The notes below the pieces were generated by a model, which was not told the origin of the DNA, did not search any database, and saw only the letters and a list, made by a program, of their open reading frames with translations. Source: Clostridium sp. 'deep sea' (lineage in GTDB: Bacteria > Bacillota > UBA994 > PWPR01). Taken from it: 64,000 nucleotides of DNA. Below are positions 9,691-16,784 of the stretch, piece by piece. How positions within the stretch are numbered: the first letter of the stretch is position 1; each line of letters begins with the position of its first letter. The DNA lies in NCBI RefSeq assembly GCF_014931565.1, contig NZ_CP063353.1, positions 310,001 to 374,000 on the forward strand. Direction: 5' to 3'. The translations under genes and the position numbers were made by a program.

Positions 9691-9726
9691 AAGAGGAGAT
9701 GTTACTAAACGGGTAACATCTTCTTT
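9691..9726. terminator. Bidirectional terminator between abiEi-like gene and nfo
   Basis: AAGAGGAGATGTTAC pairs with GTAACATCTTCTTT across a short loop. A-rich and T-rich flanks allow it to serve both convergent genes. Confidence 0.8.
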
Positions 9727-9731
9727 ATTAG

Positions 9732-10571
9732 TTATTTTACATATGAAAGAATTTTAGCAATTTCTGCTTTATATTCGCTGACGTTGGAGACTGGAGTTTC
9801 TAAAATAAGGGGTAAGTCATTAAGTTCCTTCATATTCACATAGTTTGATATTCCTGCATCACCTATTAAACCTTCTCCTATTTTTGCATGTCTATCTTTA
9901 TTACTGCCACAGGGATTTTGAGAATCATTTATATGTGATATATAAACTTTATTCATTCCTATACGCTTTTCAATATCATCAACAAGCTTGATAACTTGAT
10001 TAGGATTAAGAAAGTCGTAACCAGCAGCAAATAAATGGCAACAATCCAAACATACTCCAAGCTGACTCACATTACCTAATGAATCAATAATGCATTGAAG
10101 TTCTTCAAAGTTCTTTCCGATTTCTGTACCTTTGCCCGACATGGTTTCTAAACAGAGGATAGTATTACCATTATAATTTGTAAAAACATACTCAAGAGCT
10201 TTAATAATTCTTTTTAATCCCTCTATTAGTGTGCTTTTTGCAAAACTTCCTGGATGCATAACTAAATAATTTACCCCTAAGCTATTCATCCTCTCTAAAT
10301 CTTTTAAGATAACATCACAAGCAAATTGCCATACTTTAGTAGTAGGGCTAGCTGCATTCACCGTATACGGCAAGTGAGCTACAACTGGGGCAATTTTGTA
10401 AGTACTCCTTAATTGGTTGTTAAGCAAGATATCTTTTTCTGTTATTTTTTTTGCACTACTGCCACGTGGATTTCTAGAAAAAAACTGGAATGTTGTAGCA
10501 TTAACACTTTTAGCTGTTTCATAGATATGTTTAAATCCCTTTGATATTGATAAATGACAACCTAAATTCAT
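9732..10571 (-). CDS. nfo: Endonuclease IV (AP endonuclease)
   Basis: Cleaves abasic sites in base-excision repair; TIM-barrel trinuclear zinc enzyme. The 279-residue length is typical. Visible family motifs are GCHLSISKG at the N-terminus, NPRGS, the HPGS segment (VMHPGSF), CLETMSGKG, GVCLDCCHLFAAGYD, HINDSQNPCGSNKDRH and the GEG loop. A longer frame begins at a TTG at 10583, but that TTG overlaps the GGAGG site placed correctly for the ATG at 10571, so the ATG is the start. Confidence 0.95.
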   Translation of the reverse strand: MNLGCHLSISKGFKHIYETAKSVNATTFQFFSRNPRGSSAKKITEKDILLNNQLRSTYKIAPVVAHLPYTVNAASPTTKVWQFACDVILKDLERMNSLGVNYLVMHPGSFAKSTLIEGLKRIIKALEYVFTNYNGNTILCLETMSGKGTEIGKNFEELQCIIDSLGNVSQLGVCLDCCHLFAAGYDFLNPNQVIKLVDDIEKRIGMNKVYISHINDSQNPCGSNKDRHAKIGEGLIGDAGISNYVNMKELNDLPLILETPVSNVSEYKAEIAKILSYVK

Positions 10572-10621
10572 TTTTTCCTCCAATTTTTAAAAAATTAATG
10601 TAACCAATCTTAGCATTTATC

Positions 10622-10630
10622 CATAGTATA
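10622..10630 (+). promoter_or_regulatory. Putative sporulation sigma (E/K type) -10 element
   Basis: CATAGTATA fits the CATAnnnTA -10 pattern of mother-cell sigma factors and lies about 50 nt upstream of the ribosome binding site of the first small Gly-rich gene. The same pattern occurs before two related genes at 12373 and 12654. Inference from motif and context only. Confidence 0.4.
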
Positions 10631-10687
10631 ATCCAGATAGCGACCAATTAAAAGTTGCTAATCACTACAATCTAAGGAGGTATTAGT

Positions 10688-10936
10688 TTGGGAGCTGGAT
10701 TATTCCGAGGCTTTAAAGGCTTTACAGAAAATAACGAATTACTTTTAATTTTATTATTCATCGCTGTATTTAGTACTGGTTTTGGTGGTGGAAGAGGCGG
10801 TGGAGACTGCTACTGTGACGGTGAAGAGCACAATAATGATGATAGCCTTATCTTCTATATCATTCTCTTATTCTTATTCACCTATTGCTTTGGTTTTGGT
10901 GGAAACAACGCAAGATGTTGCCCTCCAGAAGAATAA
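10688..10936 (+). CDS. Small hydrophobic glycine-rich protein, unknown
   Basis: An 82-residue protein with two hydrophobic segments (ELLLILLFIAVF and LIFYIILLFLFTY) separated by a Gly-rich, Cys-containing linker (GGGRGGGDCYCDG); it ends in CCPPEE. The TTG start follows AAGGAGG at a good distance. The arrangement recurs in the products at 11029 and 12690. Tiny hydrophobic Gly-rich proteins of this style are often sporulation or coat associated in Bacillota, and a CATAnnnTA box lies upstream, but I do not recognise a named family. A terminator follows. Confidence 0.7.
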   Translation: MGAGLFRGFKGFTENNELLLILLFIAVFSTGFGGGRGGGDCYCDGEEHNNDDSLIFYIILLFLFTYCFGFGGNNARCCPPEE

Positions 10937-10949
10937 TACACTACATAGG

Positions 10950-10978
10950 GGCAGGGCATTAAGACCCTGCCTTATTTT
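10950..10978 (+). terminator. Terminator
   Basis: GGCAGGG and CCCTGCC form a GC-rich 7-bp stem with an 8-nt loop, followed by TTATTTTAT. Confidence 0.85.
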
Positions 10979-11028
10979 ATATTAGTATAGCTCAAAATAT
11001 AATAATAAATATGGGCAGGTGAAAGAAC

Positions 11029-11223
11029 ATGTTATTTAATAAAGACCTGCTACAGTCTGATGAATTGTTACTTATACTGTTGTTTATTGCTATTATCACC
11101 AATGGTTTTACAACTACAGAAAAAAACAAAATTGGTAAACAACAGTCTTTAATCTTCTTTATTATTGTAATAGCCATTTATTTTTGGTTAGGCGATGAAG
11201 ATGTAGTAGAAGACTGCTACTAG
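11029..11223 (+). CDS. Small two-helix hydrophobic protein, unknown
   Basis: A 64-residue protein with the same plan as the gene at 10688: ELLLILLFIAIITNGF, a short polar linker (TTTEKNKIGKQQ), then LIFFIIVIAIYFWLG and an acidic tail ending in DCY. It is probably a paralogue without the Gly-rich linker. CAGGTGAAAG precedes the ATG. The next gene begins 17 nt after the stop, so the two are probably co-transcribed. Function unknown; possibly a spore membrane or coat component. Confidence 0.65.
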   Translation: MLFNKDLLQSDELLLILLFIAIITNGFTTTEKNKIGKQQSLIFFIIVIAIYFWLGDEDVVEDCY

Positions 11224-11239
11224 AAGGGAGTAACATTTC

Positions 11240-11539
11240 ATGCGTCGCATGCGCCGTAGACCACAGGCACCCACCAAGAGAATCACTAGACAGCAACGCA
11301 GAACAAGACCTAAACCTACAAAATTAATTTCTGATAGAATTAATGGAGAGGTGCCTAACTCTTCTAATAAAGGTAGCAGAAGTTCTCGTTCTCGTTCTCG
11401 TAAGTCTAGGCTTCCTAAGTGGTTTGATCCGAATACGGAGGCTACTGGCAGGTTTATAGTATCCATATTTCGTAGTGATATGCGACAAGCTGGGCGCGAT
11501 ATAGTTGATATAATTGGTGAGATTCTGGACAAACGCTAA
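11240..11539 (+). CDS. Small strongly basic protein, unknown
   Basis: A 99-residue protein whose first ~60 residues are Arg/Lys/Pro/Ser rich (MRRMRRRPQAPTKR start; SRSSRSRSRKSR repeat encoded by a TCTCGT hexamer repeat). A predicted amphipathic C-terminal half follows (RFIVSIFRSDMRQAGRDIVDIIGEIL). AAGGGAG lies before the ATG. It looks like a nucleic-acid or polyanion binding protein; in this setting a coat or core-packaging role is conceivable but unproven. Confidence 0.6.
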   Translation: MRRMRRRPQAPTKRITRQQRRTRPKPTKLISDRINGEVPNSSNKGSRSSRSRSRKSRLPKWFDPNTEATGRFIVSIFRSDMRQAGRDIVDIIGEILDKR

Positions 11540-11565
11540 TATATAACACTGAGGAGTGGTATACA

Positions 11566-11880
11566 TTGAATAAAAAATTTCCTTCAGGTGACGTAAGTAA
11601 AATGAAAAATCAAATATTTAAAAAATATAATGTAGGATCCGAAAAAGAACTTATGAAAAAGTTACTTGGCACCTCAGACAAAAAAGAAATCAAAAAAATA
11701 TTATTGAATAAGTTAAATAGTTTGCCAGCCAACGATCCAATTAAGAAGATGGTTAAAAGCAAAGCAAAAGCTAAAGGCATAGGTACAGCAGAAATGGCGC
11801 AAGAGCTGTTAGAAGGTTTATCTCCTCAGCAGCGAAAGCAGCTTAAAGGTTTATTAATGAAAGGTAAGCCTAATAGATAG
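11566..11880 (+). CDS. Small basic helical protein, unknown
   Basis: A 104-residue Lys-rich, probably all-helical soluble protein (KNQIFKKYNVGSEKELMKKLLG...; ELLEGLSPQQRKQLKGLLMKG). The TTG start follows GAGGAGTGG. It lies in the same direction and cluster as the Gly-rich proteins, 26 nt after the previous gene. The product at 13067 shares the theme of short helical repeats. No known domain recognised. Confidence 0.6.
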   Translation: MNKKFPSGDVSKMKNQIFKKYNVGSEKELMKKLLGTSDKKEIKKILLNKLNSLPANDPIKKMVKSKAKAKGIGTAEMAQELLEGLSPQQRKQLKGLLMKGKPNR

Positions 11881-11897
11881 CAAAAAAATTACTTTAA

Positions 11898-11928
11898 ACG
11901 GTAGTCGTACCTTTAAGTACGACACCGT
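11898..11928 (+). terminator. Strong hairpin between small genes (attenuator or terminator)
   Basis: ACGGTAGTCGTAC pairs with GTACGACACCGT around a 6-nt loop. No T run follows, so it may act as a processing or attenuation hairpin before the Gly-rich gene at 11953. Confidence 0.55.
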
Positions 11929-11952
11929 TATACCATAAGGAGGGTTGGGTAA

Positions 11953-12252
11953 TTGGGAAACTATTGTAATGATAATACATACGGTGGTGGTGGCGGCGGT
12001 TTATTTGGCGGCGGCTTCGGCGGCTGGTGGTGGATTATATTAATCTTTGTGTTCTTCTTCTGGGGTGGCTTTGGTGAAGGATTTGGTAGTGGCTTTGGAG
12101 GAGGAGCTTATAACGATCCATGTAATCCATGTGAAGATAACAATGGTATTTTTGGTGGTTCATGGTGGTGGATTATATTAATTTTTGTATTTTTCTTCTG
12201 GGGTGGCTTCGGTGCTGGTAATCAGCAAGACTGCTACAATGGTTGCGATTAA
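11953..12252 (+). CDS. Glycine/tryptophan-rich hydrophobic protein with a duplicated membrane segment
   Basis: A 99-residue protein with two nearly identical membrane segments, each WWWIILIFVFFFWGGFG, embedded in Gly-rich runs and separated by an acidic Asn/Cys loop (NDPCNPCEDNN). The N-terminus is GNYCNDN and the end is QQDCYNGCD. The duplication is also clear at DNA level (GGTGGTGGATTATATTAAT occurs twice). The TTG start follows AAGGAGGG. No family recognised; the island context suggests a spore-surface or mother-cell protein. Confidence 0.65.
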   Translation: MGNYCNDNTYGGGGGGLFGGGFGGWWWIILIFVFFFWGGFGEGFGSGFGGGAYNDPCNPCEDNNGIFGGSWWWIILIFVFFFWGGFGAGNQQDCYNGCD

Positions 12253-12276
12253 TACATATTAAGTATTTGTACTAAA

Positions 12277-12300
12277 GGGTCGCTTAACAGCGACCCTAGT
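12277..12300 (+). terminator. Terminator-like hairpin
   Basis: GGGTCGC and GCGACCC form a 7-bp stem with loop TTAACA, followed by TAGTAGCTTTT. Confidence 0.65.
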
Positions 12301-12348
12301 AGCTTTTAACATAAAATAAAAGTAGTTTTCACTTTAATATTTTTGGGC

Positions 12349-12403
12349 TTGTATCACTTTCTTTAGCTTGTTCATATTATAAATTGAGCAAGAGAAGGAG
12401 GTA
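12349..12403 (+). promoter_or_regulatory. Duplicated upstream element, copy 1 (CATAnnnTA box inside an inverted repeat)
   Basis: The segment from TTGTATCAC to the AGGAGGTA site is repeated at 12630-12682. It has CATATTATA (12373-12381), a mother-cell sigma-like -10 box, flanked by CTTGTTC (12367-12373) and GAGCAAG (12386-12392), which form an inverted repeat. This could be promoter plus operator, or the 5' end of the transcript. Confidence 0.45.
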
Positions 12404-12408
12404 ATTCC

Positions 12409-12621
12409 ATGTTCTATGGAGGATACGGGTATGGTGGCTTTGGATTTGGAGCACTATGGCTTGTACTGCTATTTATCGGATTAGGATTCAGTGGACGTAG
12501 AAGATATTCGTATAACTACAGCTACGGTGGTAATAGTTGCTGTTATAATAGATCTAACTGCTGTAGACGTAGATATACACATTGTAGAATAAAAAAAAGA
12601 CGCTGTAGATGCAGGTATTAG
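12409..12621 (+). CDS. Small Gly-rich protein with a Cys/Arg-rich tail
   Basis: A 70-residue protein: MFYGGYGYGGFGFG, one hydrophobic segment (ALWLVLLFIGLGF), then a Tyr/Ser segment and a Cys/Arg-rich tail (NSCCYNRSNCCRRR...RRCRCRY). AGAAGGAGG precedes the ATG. It shares its upstream element and its MFYG(Y)G start with the next gene, so the two are paralogues. A cross-linkable surface protein is plausible from the Cys and Tyr content, but this is inference. Confidence 0.65.
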   Translation: MFYGGYGYGGFGFGALWLVLLFIGLGFSGRRRYSYNYSYGGNSCCYNRSNCCRRRYTHCRIKKRRCRCRY

Positions 12622-12629
12622 TCTAGGGT

Positions 12630-12682
12630 TTGTATCAGAGTTCTTGGCTTGTTCATATGATAAATAGAACAAGTTAAGGAGG
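12630..12682 (+). promoter_or_regulatory. Duplicated upstream element, copy 2
   Basis: Repeat of the element at 12349. CATATGATA (12654-12662) lies within the perfect inverted repeat CTTGTTC (12648-12654) / GAACAAG (12667-12673). The repeat arms are kept while the middle differs, so the inverted repeat itself may matter. Confidence 0.45.
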
Positions 12683-12689
12683 TAAGGCT

Positions 12690-12974
12690 GTGTTCTATGG
12701 TTACGGATGTAGTAGTCCATTACTTTTAATACTATTATTTATTGGAGTAGTTGGCTGTGGACGTTATGGCTATGGCGGTGGTTATAACAGAACAGGTAAT
12801 TGTGTTAGTAGCTGTAACAGAGGCTATAGAAAATATAGTGGTGTAAGTAAGAGGAGTTGTTATAGCCAAAGTAGTTGCGGAAGTTATGGCAACAATCGCA
12901 GTAATCGCTTAATTCTATACATCATTTTACTATTCTTATATGGTGGATGTTTTGGCGGTTACGGATTGTTTTAA
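12690..12974 (+). CDS. Small Gly/Cys/Ser-rich protein with two hydrophobic segments
   Basis: A 94-residue protein: MFYGYGCSSPLLLILLFIGVV, a polar Gly/Tyr/Cys/Ser middle (CVSSCNRGYRK; CYSQSSCGSYG), then LILYIILLFLYGGCFGGYG. This matches the two-helix plan of the gene at 10688 and the start of the gene at 12409. The GTG start follows AAGGAGG. A terminator follows. Probably a member of the same sporulation-type island; function unknown. Confidence 0.65.
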   Translation: MFYGYGCSSPLLLILLFIGVVGCGRYGYGGGYNRTGNCVSSCNRGYRKYSGVSKRSCYSQSSCGSYGNNRSNRLILYIILLFLYGGCFGGYGLF

Positions 12975-13002
12975 ATAATACTAAAACTGAATATGTATCT
13001 AT

Positions 13003-13030
13003 AAAGGCCACTTACGTGGTCTTTTTGTTT
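13003..13030 (+). terminator. Terminator
   Basis: AAAGGCCAC and GTGGTCTTT form a stem with a short loop, followed by TTGTTTT. Confidence 0.85.
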
Positions 13031-13066
13031 TAGATTACGAATATAATTTTTCAAGGGGGGATATTT

Positions 13067-13594
13067 ATGGATTACAATAAAAACGAAAATAAGAAAGATG
13101 CTTCAGCAAAACTAGCTGAAGCCATTGCTGGCCAAGATATAAATGGTTTAAAAGAGATGATTCTTGATCAAATGGGAATAGATAGTCAAGATGAATTAAT
13201 TGATAAAGTGCTAGATATAATTGATGATGAAGAGGATGTAAAAACAAAAGATGATGCTCAAGTAGTTGAGTTATATAAACAGCCTGAAGAACAGGATAGT
13301 ACAATACCTTATACCAATCCTGAGCCTGAGCCACAACCCCAAAAAAGAGAGCAAAAAAAAGAAACAAGTTCATCTGGCTTTGATCCTATTGATTTATTGC
13401 TTAATAATAAAGATTTATTACTAAATTTACTTAAAAAATCATTGTTTAATGTTAAGCCCGAAGATGATGCTAGGGTTCAACTTTTACATGCCCTCAAACC
13501 ATTTTGTAATGACAAAAGGCAGGGTAGAATAGATAGAGCTGTTCAAATGATGGGTATATCAAGATACTTAGAGAAATATAAAAAAAAGGAGTAA
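13067..13594 (+). CDS. Acidic soluble protein, unknown
   Basis: A 175-residue protein with three visible parts: a helical acidic N-terminus (about 1-75, including EMILDQMGIDSQDELIDKVLDIID), a disordered Pro/Gln/Glu linker (about 85-105, PEPEPQPQKREQKKE) and a helical C-terminal part (DLLLNLLKKSLFNVKPEDDARVQLLHALKPFC). AAGGGGGG precedes the ATG. It is followed 6 nt later by the next gene. The C-terminal region looks like a small helical domain also seen in some sporulation-associated proteins, but I cannot name it. Confidence 0.6.
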   Translation: MDYNKNENKKDASAKLAEAIAGQDINGLKEMILDQMGIDSQDELIDKVLDIIDDEEDVKTKDDAQVVELYKQPEEQDSTIPYTNPEPEPQPQKREQKKETSSSGFDPIDLLLNNKDLLLNLLKKSLFNVKPEDDARVQLLHALKPFCNDKRQGRIDRAVQMMGISRYLEKYKKKE

Positions 13595-13600
13595 TGATAT

Positions 13601-13912
13601 ATGCAGCAAGCATCCGTAAATATTGACTCTAATTCAAAAACTACAATGACTACAATAGGTCAGCAGTCACATATAGTTAACAGAGTAGAAAGGGCTTTTC
13701 GGGTTATATCTGACAGAGATAAAGAGATTTTAGAGCAAGTTAATCCAAGTAAATTTGAGCAAAATAAAGAAGAAGTTATTGAAGCAATTAAAGAAAAAAA
13801 GAGCTTTGAAACAGACGACATGCTTATTTTAGGTGTTATGACTTTTTTATTGAATGAAGGATTTATGGATAAAACTTTTTTATCAACACTCTTTTGGGTG
13901 TTTATGGCTTAA
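13601..13912 (+). CDS. Small protein, unknown
   Basis: A 103-residue protein with a Ser/Thr/Gln-rich start, then helical charged segments (RVERAFRVISDRDKEILEQV) and a hydrophobic C-terminal region (MLILGVMTFLLNEGFMDKTFLSTLFWVFMA). AAAAGGAG lies before the ATG. Likely co-transcribed with the acidic protein just upstream and terminated by the hairpin at 13917. No family recognised. Confidence 0.55.
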   Translation: MQQASVNIDSNSKTTMTTIGQQSHIVNRVERAFRVISDRDKEILEQVNPSKFEQNKEEVIEAIKEKKSFETDDMLILGVMTFLLNEGFMDKTFLSTLFWVFMA

Positions 13913-13916
13913 AGCA

Positions 13917-13943
13917 GATACCATTAGAGGTATCTTTTTTTTA
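13917..13943 (+). terminator. Terminator
   Basis: AGATACC and GGTATCT stem with a short loop and a long T run. Confidence 0.9.
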
Positions 13944-14029
13944 TTACTATTTTAGTTGATATACATAACAGTAGATATGTTAAAATTAGTTAAGTACAGT
14001 ATGTTAATTAAAGTAAGGTGGAGTTTGCA

Positions 14030-14899
14030 ATGGAAAACAGAGAAAAAACAGCAAAACATGTTTTAATTATAAGTTTAGTAAGTAATATAGTTCTTAGTAT
14101 TTTTAAGCTTGTAGCAGGCTTTCTTGCTAATAGTCATGCAGTTATTGCTGATGCTATACATAGTATATCAGATGTATTAACAACCATTATTGCGCTAGTT
14201 GGAATTAAGTGGAGCAGCAAGCCAGCTGATGAAAATCATCACTATGGACATTCACGAGTTGAAGCTGTGGCTTCAAAGTTTGTGGCTATAATTTTATTAA
14301 TAACAGCTTGTGGTTTGGTTATTGACTCATATCATACATTTAAAAATCCAATACTAAACCCACCAGGTTATTTAGCCTTAATAGCAGCTATAGTATCCAT
14401 AATAGTAAAAGAAATAATGTTTCAATATGTTTATCGAGTAGGCAAAAAAATTAATAGCTTAGCACTTGTATCAGATGCTTGGCATAATAGAAGTGATGCT
14501 CTATCTTCTGTAGGAGCTTTATGTGGAGTTTTATTAGCTAAGTATGGCGGATTTAAACAAGCAGATGCACTTGCAGGTATGATTGTTTCGTTACTAATAT
14601 TTAAGGTTGGAATAGATATATACAAAAATGCTATTGTTCAACTAGTTGATACTGCTCCAACCAAAGATATTTTAAATGTTATTAAGGAGATATGTATAAA
14701 TACAAATGGAGTTGTAGATTTAAACAAGTTAAAAGCAAGAATAGTTGGACCATATTTACATTTAGACATTGAAATAGCTGTAAATCCTAATATCACAGTT
14801 AAACAAGGCCACGATATTGCTGAATTATTAGAGCATAATATAGTTGAAAAGATTGTAAATGCAAAAGAAATTATGGTTCATGTTAATCCTGCAGAATAA
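14030..14899 (+). CDS. Cation diffusion facilitator family metal exporter
   Basis: Proton-coupled divalent cation exporter of the inner membrane. About 289 residues with six predicted membrane helices. Metal-site motifs are HAVIADAIHSISD (helix 2, H and D residues) and SDAWHNRSDALSS (helix 5), matching the paired HxxxD sites of CDF proteins. HHYGHSR follows helix 2. The cytosolic C-terminal domain includes HLDIEIAVNP and a late HVNP. The ATG at 14030 is used rather than the GTG at 14018, which lies in the AAGGTGG ribosome binding site. Metal specificity (Zn, Fe or Mn) cannot be read from the sequence. Confidence 0.93.
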   Translation: MENREKTAKHVLIISLVSNIVLSIFKLVAGFLANSHAVIADAIHSISDVLTTIIALVGIKWSSKPADENHHYGHSRVEAVASKFVAIILLITACGLVIDSYHTFKNPILNPPGYLALIAAIVSIIVKEIMFQYVYRVGKKINSLALVSDAWHNRSDALSSVGALCGVLLAKYGGFKQADALAGMIVSLLIFKVGIDIYKNAIVQLVDTAPTKDILNVIKEICINTNGVVDLNKLKARIVGPYLHLDIEIAVNPNITVKQGHDIAELLEHNIVEKIVNAKEIMVHVNPAE

Positions 14900-15086
14900 G
14901 TTTCTATTAATTTAGAAAATATCTTGCGATATATATTAAAATTTAAAGCTAAATGTTGTATAATGGTCTTATGATAATATTTTAAAAGCATGTAAACGGA
15001 AAGATAAAGGAAATGCTTTATTTTATTGTACCTTAAGGTTTAAGTGAGAGATATTATAAAGAGGCTATTAATAAAAGGTGGGTATT

Positions 15087-16577
15087 ATGAAAAAAATTAT
15101 TAGACAAATAAAAAAGGGTAACTTAAGATATTACATATCTTTAATAGATAACTATATTGGCTCCATATATAAAAATTCTTTAGATACCATTGGTCAGGAT
15201 AAAGCTAAAGAAATTACAATAAGTGTTTTTGAGCAGCTGTATATGGATATATTAAATAGTTTAAGTTGGCAAAATGCTGAAAATCTAATACAAAAATCTC
15301 TTAAACATTCATGCAGAGTTAATAAGATACCTTATAATATCATGCATAACCAAAATATAGTTGTCCCTCCTCAAATTAAGAGAGAGCTATTTGTAAAACT
15401 ATCAAAGCACTCTAATAGAAGCCAGCATAAAAAAAATTTCGCTATACCAGCTGTAGTTATTATTATAGTATTATTGTTAGGGTTTTCAGGTGACTATAAT
15501 AATAGAAATATGACAAATTATACTAGATCTATTGAAAATGTTGATGGTAACCAAGAAATTATTTATCAATTGTTTTATAGTGATATTAGCCCCAGTACTA
15601 CAGTTTCTAATATCATGAATTTAGAGGATAAAGGTGTTATAGTAGACATTCGTAGTGATAATAAACATGACTGTGAAATATGGTATAAAGGTAAAAAATA
15701 TAATGAGTTCAGTTTAGAAGATAATGGGGAGTTTCAATGGGGTAATTTTGAACAAGATTCTTTAGTTTTTAGAAAGAAAAATAAGCTTTTCAAATATAGT
15801 TTAACTGGAGTATTAAAAAATACAATTGATGTTTCAGGAATGGCTCAGGTTAAATCTAGTAATAAAAGATATGTTAGTTATAAAAAGGATAGCCAATCAC
15901 TCATATTTGATATGAAAGAATTTGAGTTCATTGAAACATATCAGGATAGAGTTTTAGCTATTAGTAATACTGGTTTTGTAATAACTAGTAAAGCAAAAGT
16001 ACACAGTGAAGCTAAACAAAACGCTAAATGTCAAGTTATTGGGATTAAAGCTATATCAGATTGTAAAGCTGTAGTTGTTAACTCTTTTGGAGAAGTAGCT
16101 CTATATGAAAATGATGTACTAAAGTGGAAAAAAAACATACTAAAAGACAAAGAAATAGAAAACAGTTCAGGAAGGTATTATGTAGTAAACATTGCCTATA
16201 TTTTTGGAGACGAGCATACTGTGAATATAGTTATAGATTTTGGCAGTATGTATATGGTGCAGTCATATAATTGTTTAGATGGTACTGAAAGAATTAGCAC
16301 TTTAAAACATGGTACATTTGTAAGTCAACCTTCAGTATCAAATGATAATAATCTAATCTGTTTAGAATATATATTATACTATAATTATAGTAAGGGAGCA
16401 CTTAAGCCAAGTAGTAATGGTGTAGAGCTACTAGATTTATCATCAATTCCAGCGAAACTAGTAGGTCTTAAAGATACACATGTTTTACATTGGGCTACAG
16501 AAAAAAATGAAGATGAAAGATACGTATATATATGCAACAATAACTACCTGAAAGTTATGAAAGTAAAGATAAGTTAA
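15087..16577 (+). CDS. Membrane protein with sigma-region-2-like N-terminus and propeller-like exterior (paralogue 1)
   Basis: About 496 residues, first of three paralogues. Residues 1-85 resemble ECF sigma factor region 2: IKKGNLRYYISLIDNYIGSI, then a DKAKE..ISVFEQLY helix and a W-containing helix (SLSWQNAENLIQKSLKH). A linker with VPPQI follows, one membrane segment lies at about 115-135, and the ~360-residue remainder is beta-rich with repeats like NKRYVSYKKDSQSLIFDMKEF, as in WD40/TolB-type blades. No sigma region 4 is present. Topology suggests the helical domain is cytosolic and the propeller outside. The ATG at 15087 follows AAAGGTGG; the GTG at 15078 lies in that site. Function unknown. 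Confidence 0.75.
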   Translation: MKKIIRQIKKGNLRYYISLIDNYIGSIYKNSLDTIGQDKAKEITISVFEQLYMDILNSLSWQNAENLIQKSLKHSCRVNKIPYNIMHNQNIVVPPQIKRELFVKLSKHSNRSQHKKNFAIPAVVIIIVLLLGFSGDYNNRNMTNYTRSIENVDGNQEIIYQLFYSDISPSTTVSNIMNLEDKGVIVDIRSDNKHDCEIWYKGKKYNEFSLEDNGEFQWGNFEQDSLVFRKKNKLFKYSLTGVLKNTIDVSGMAQVKSSNKRYVSYKKDSQSLIFDMKEFEFIETYQDRVLAISNTGFVITSKAKVHSEAKQNAKCQVIGIKAISDCKAVVVNSFGEVALYENDVLKWKKNILKDKEIENSSGRYYVVNIAYIFGDEHTVNIVIDFGSMYMVQSYNCLDGTERISTLKHGTFVSQPSVSNDNNLICLEYILYYNYSKGALKPSSNGVELLDLSSIPAKLVGLKDTHVLHWATEKNEDERYVYICNNNYLKVMKVKIS

Positions 16578-16784
16578 ATTTATTTTTAAAATTGAGCTAA
16601 TATGACAACAAGGATAGGACATATAAAAAGGATAATGAACTAAAAAATTGACTTACTATGGTAATTAAAAAAGATATTTTTTGTATTACACTGATTATAA
16701 TTCATATAATGTTTTAGAATTAAATTTTGATTATAATAAATAAGGTTAACTACTAAATATAAATTAAAGATTAGGGAGACAAGC

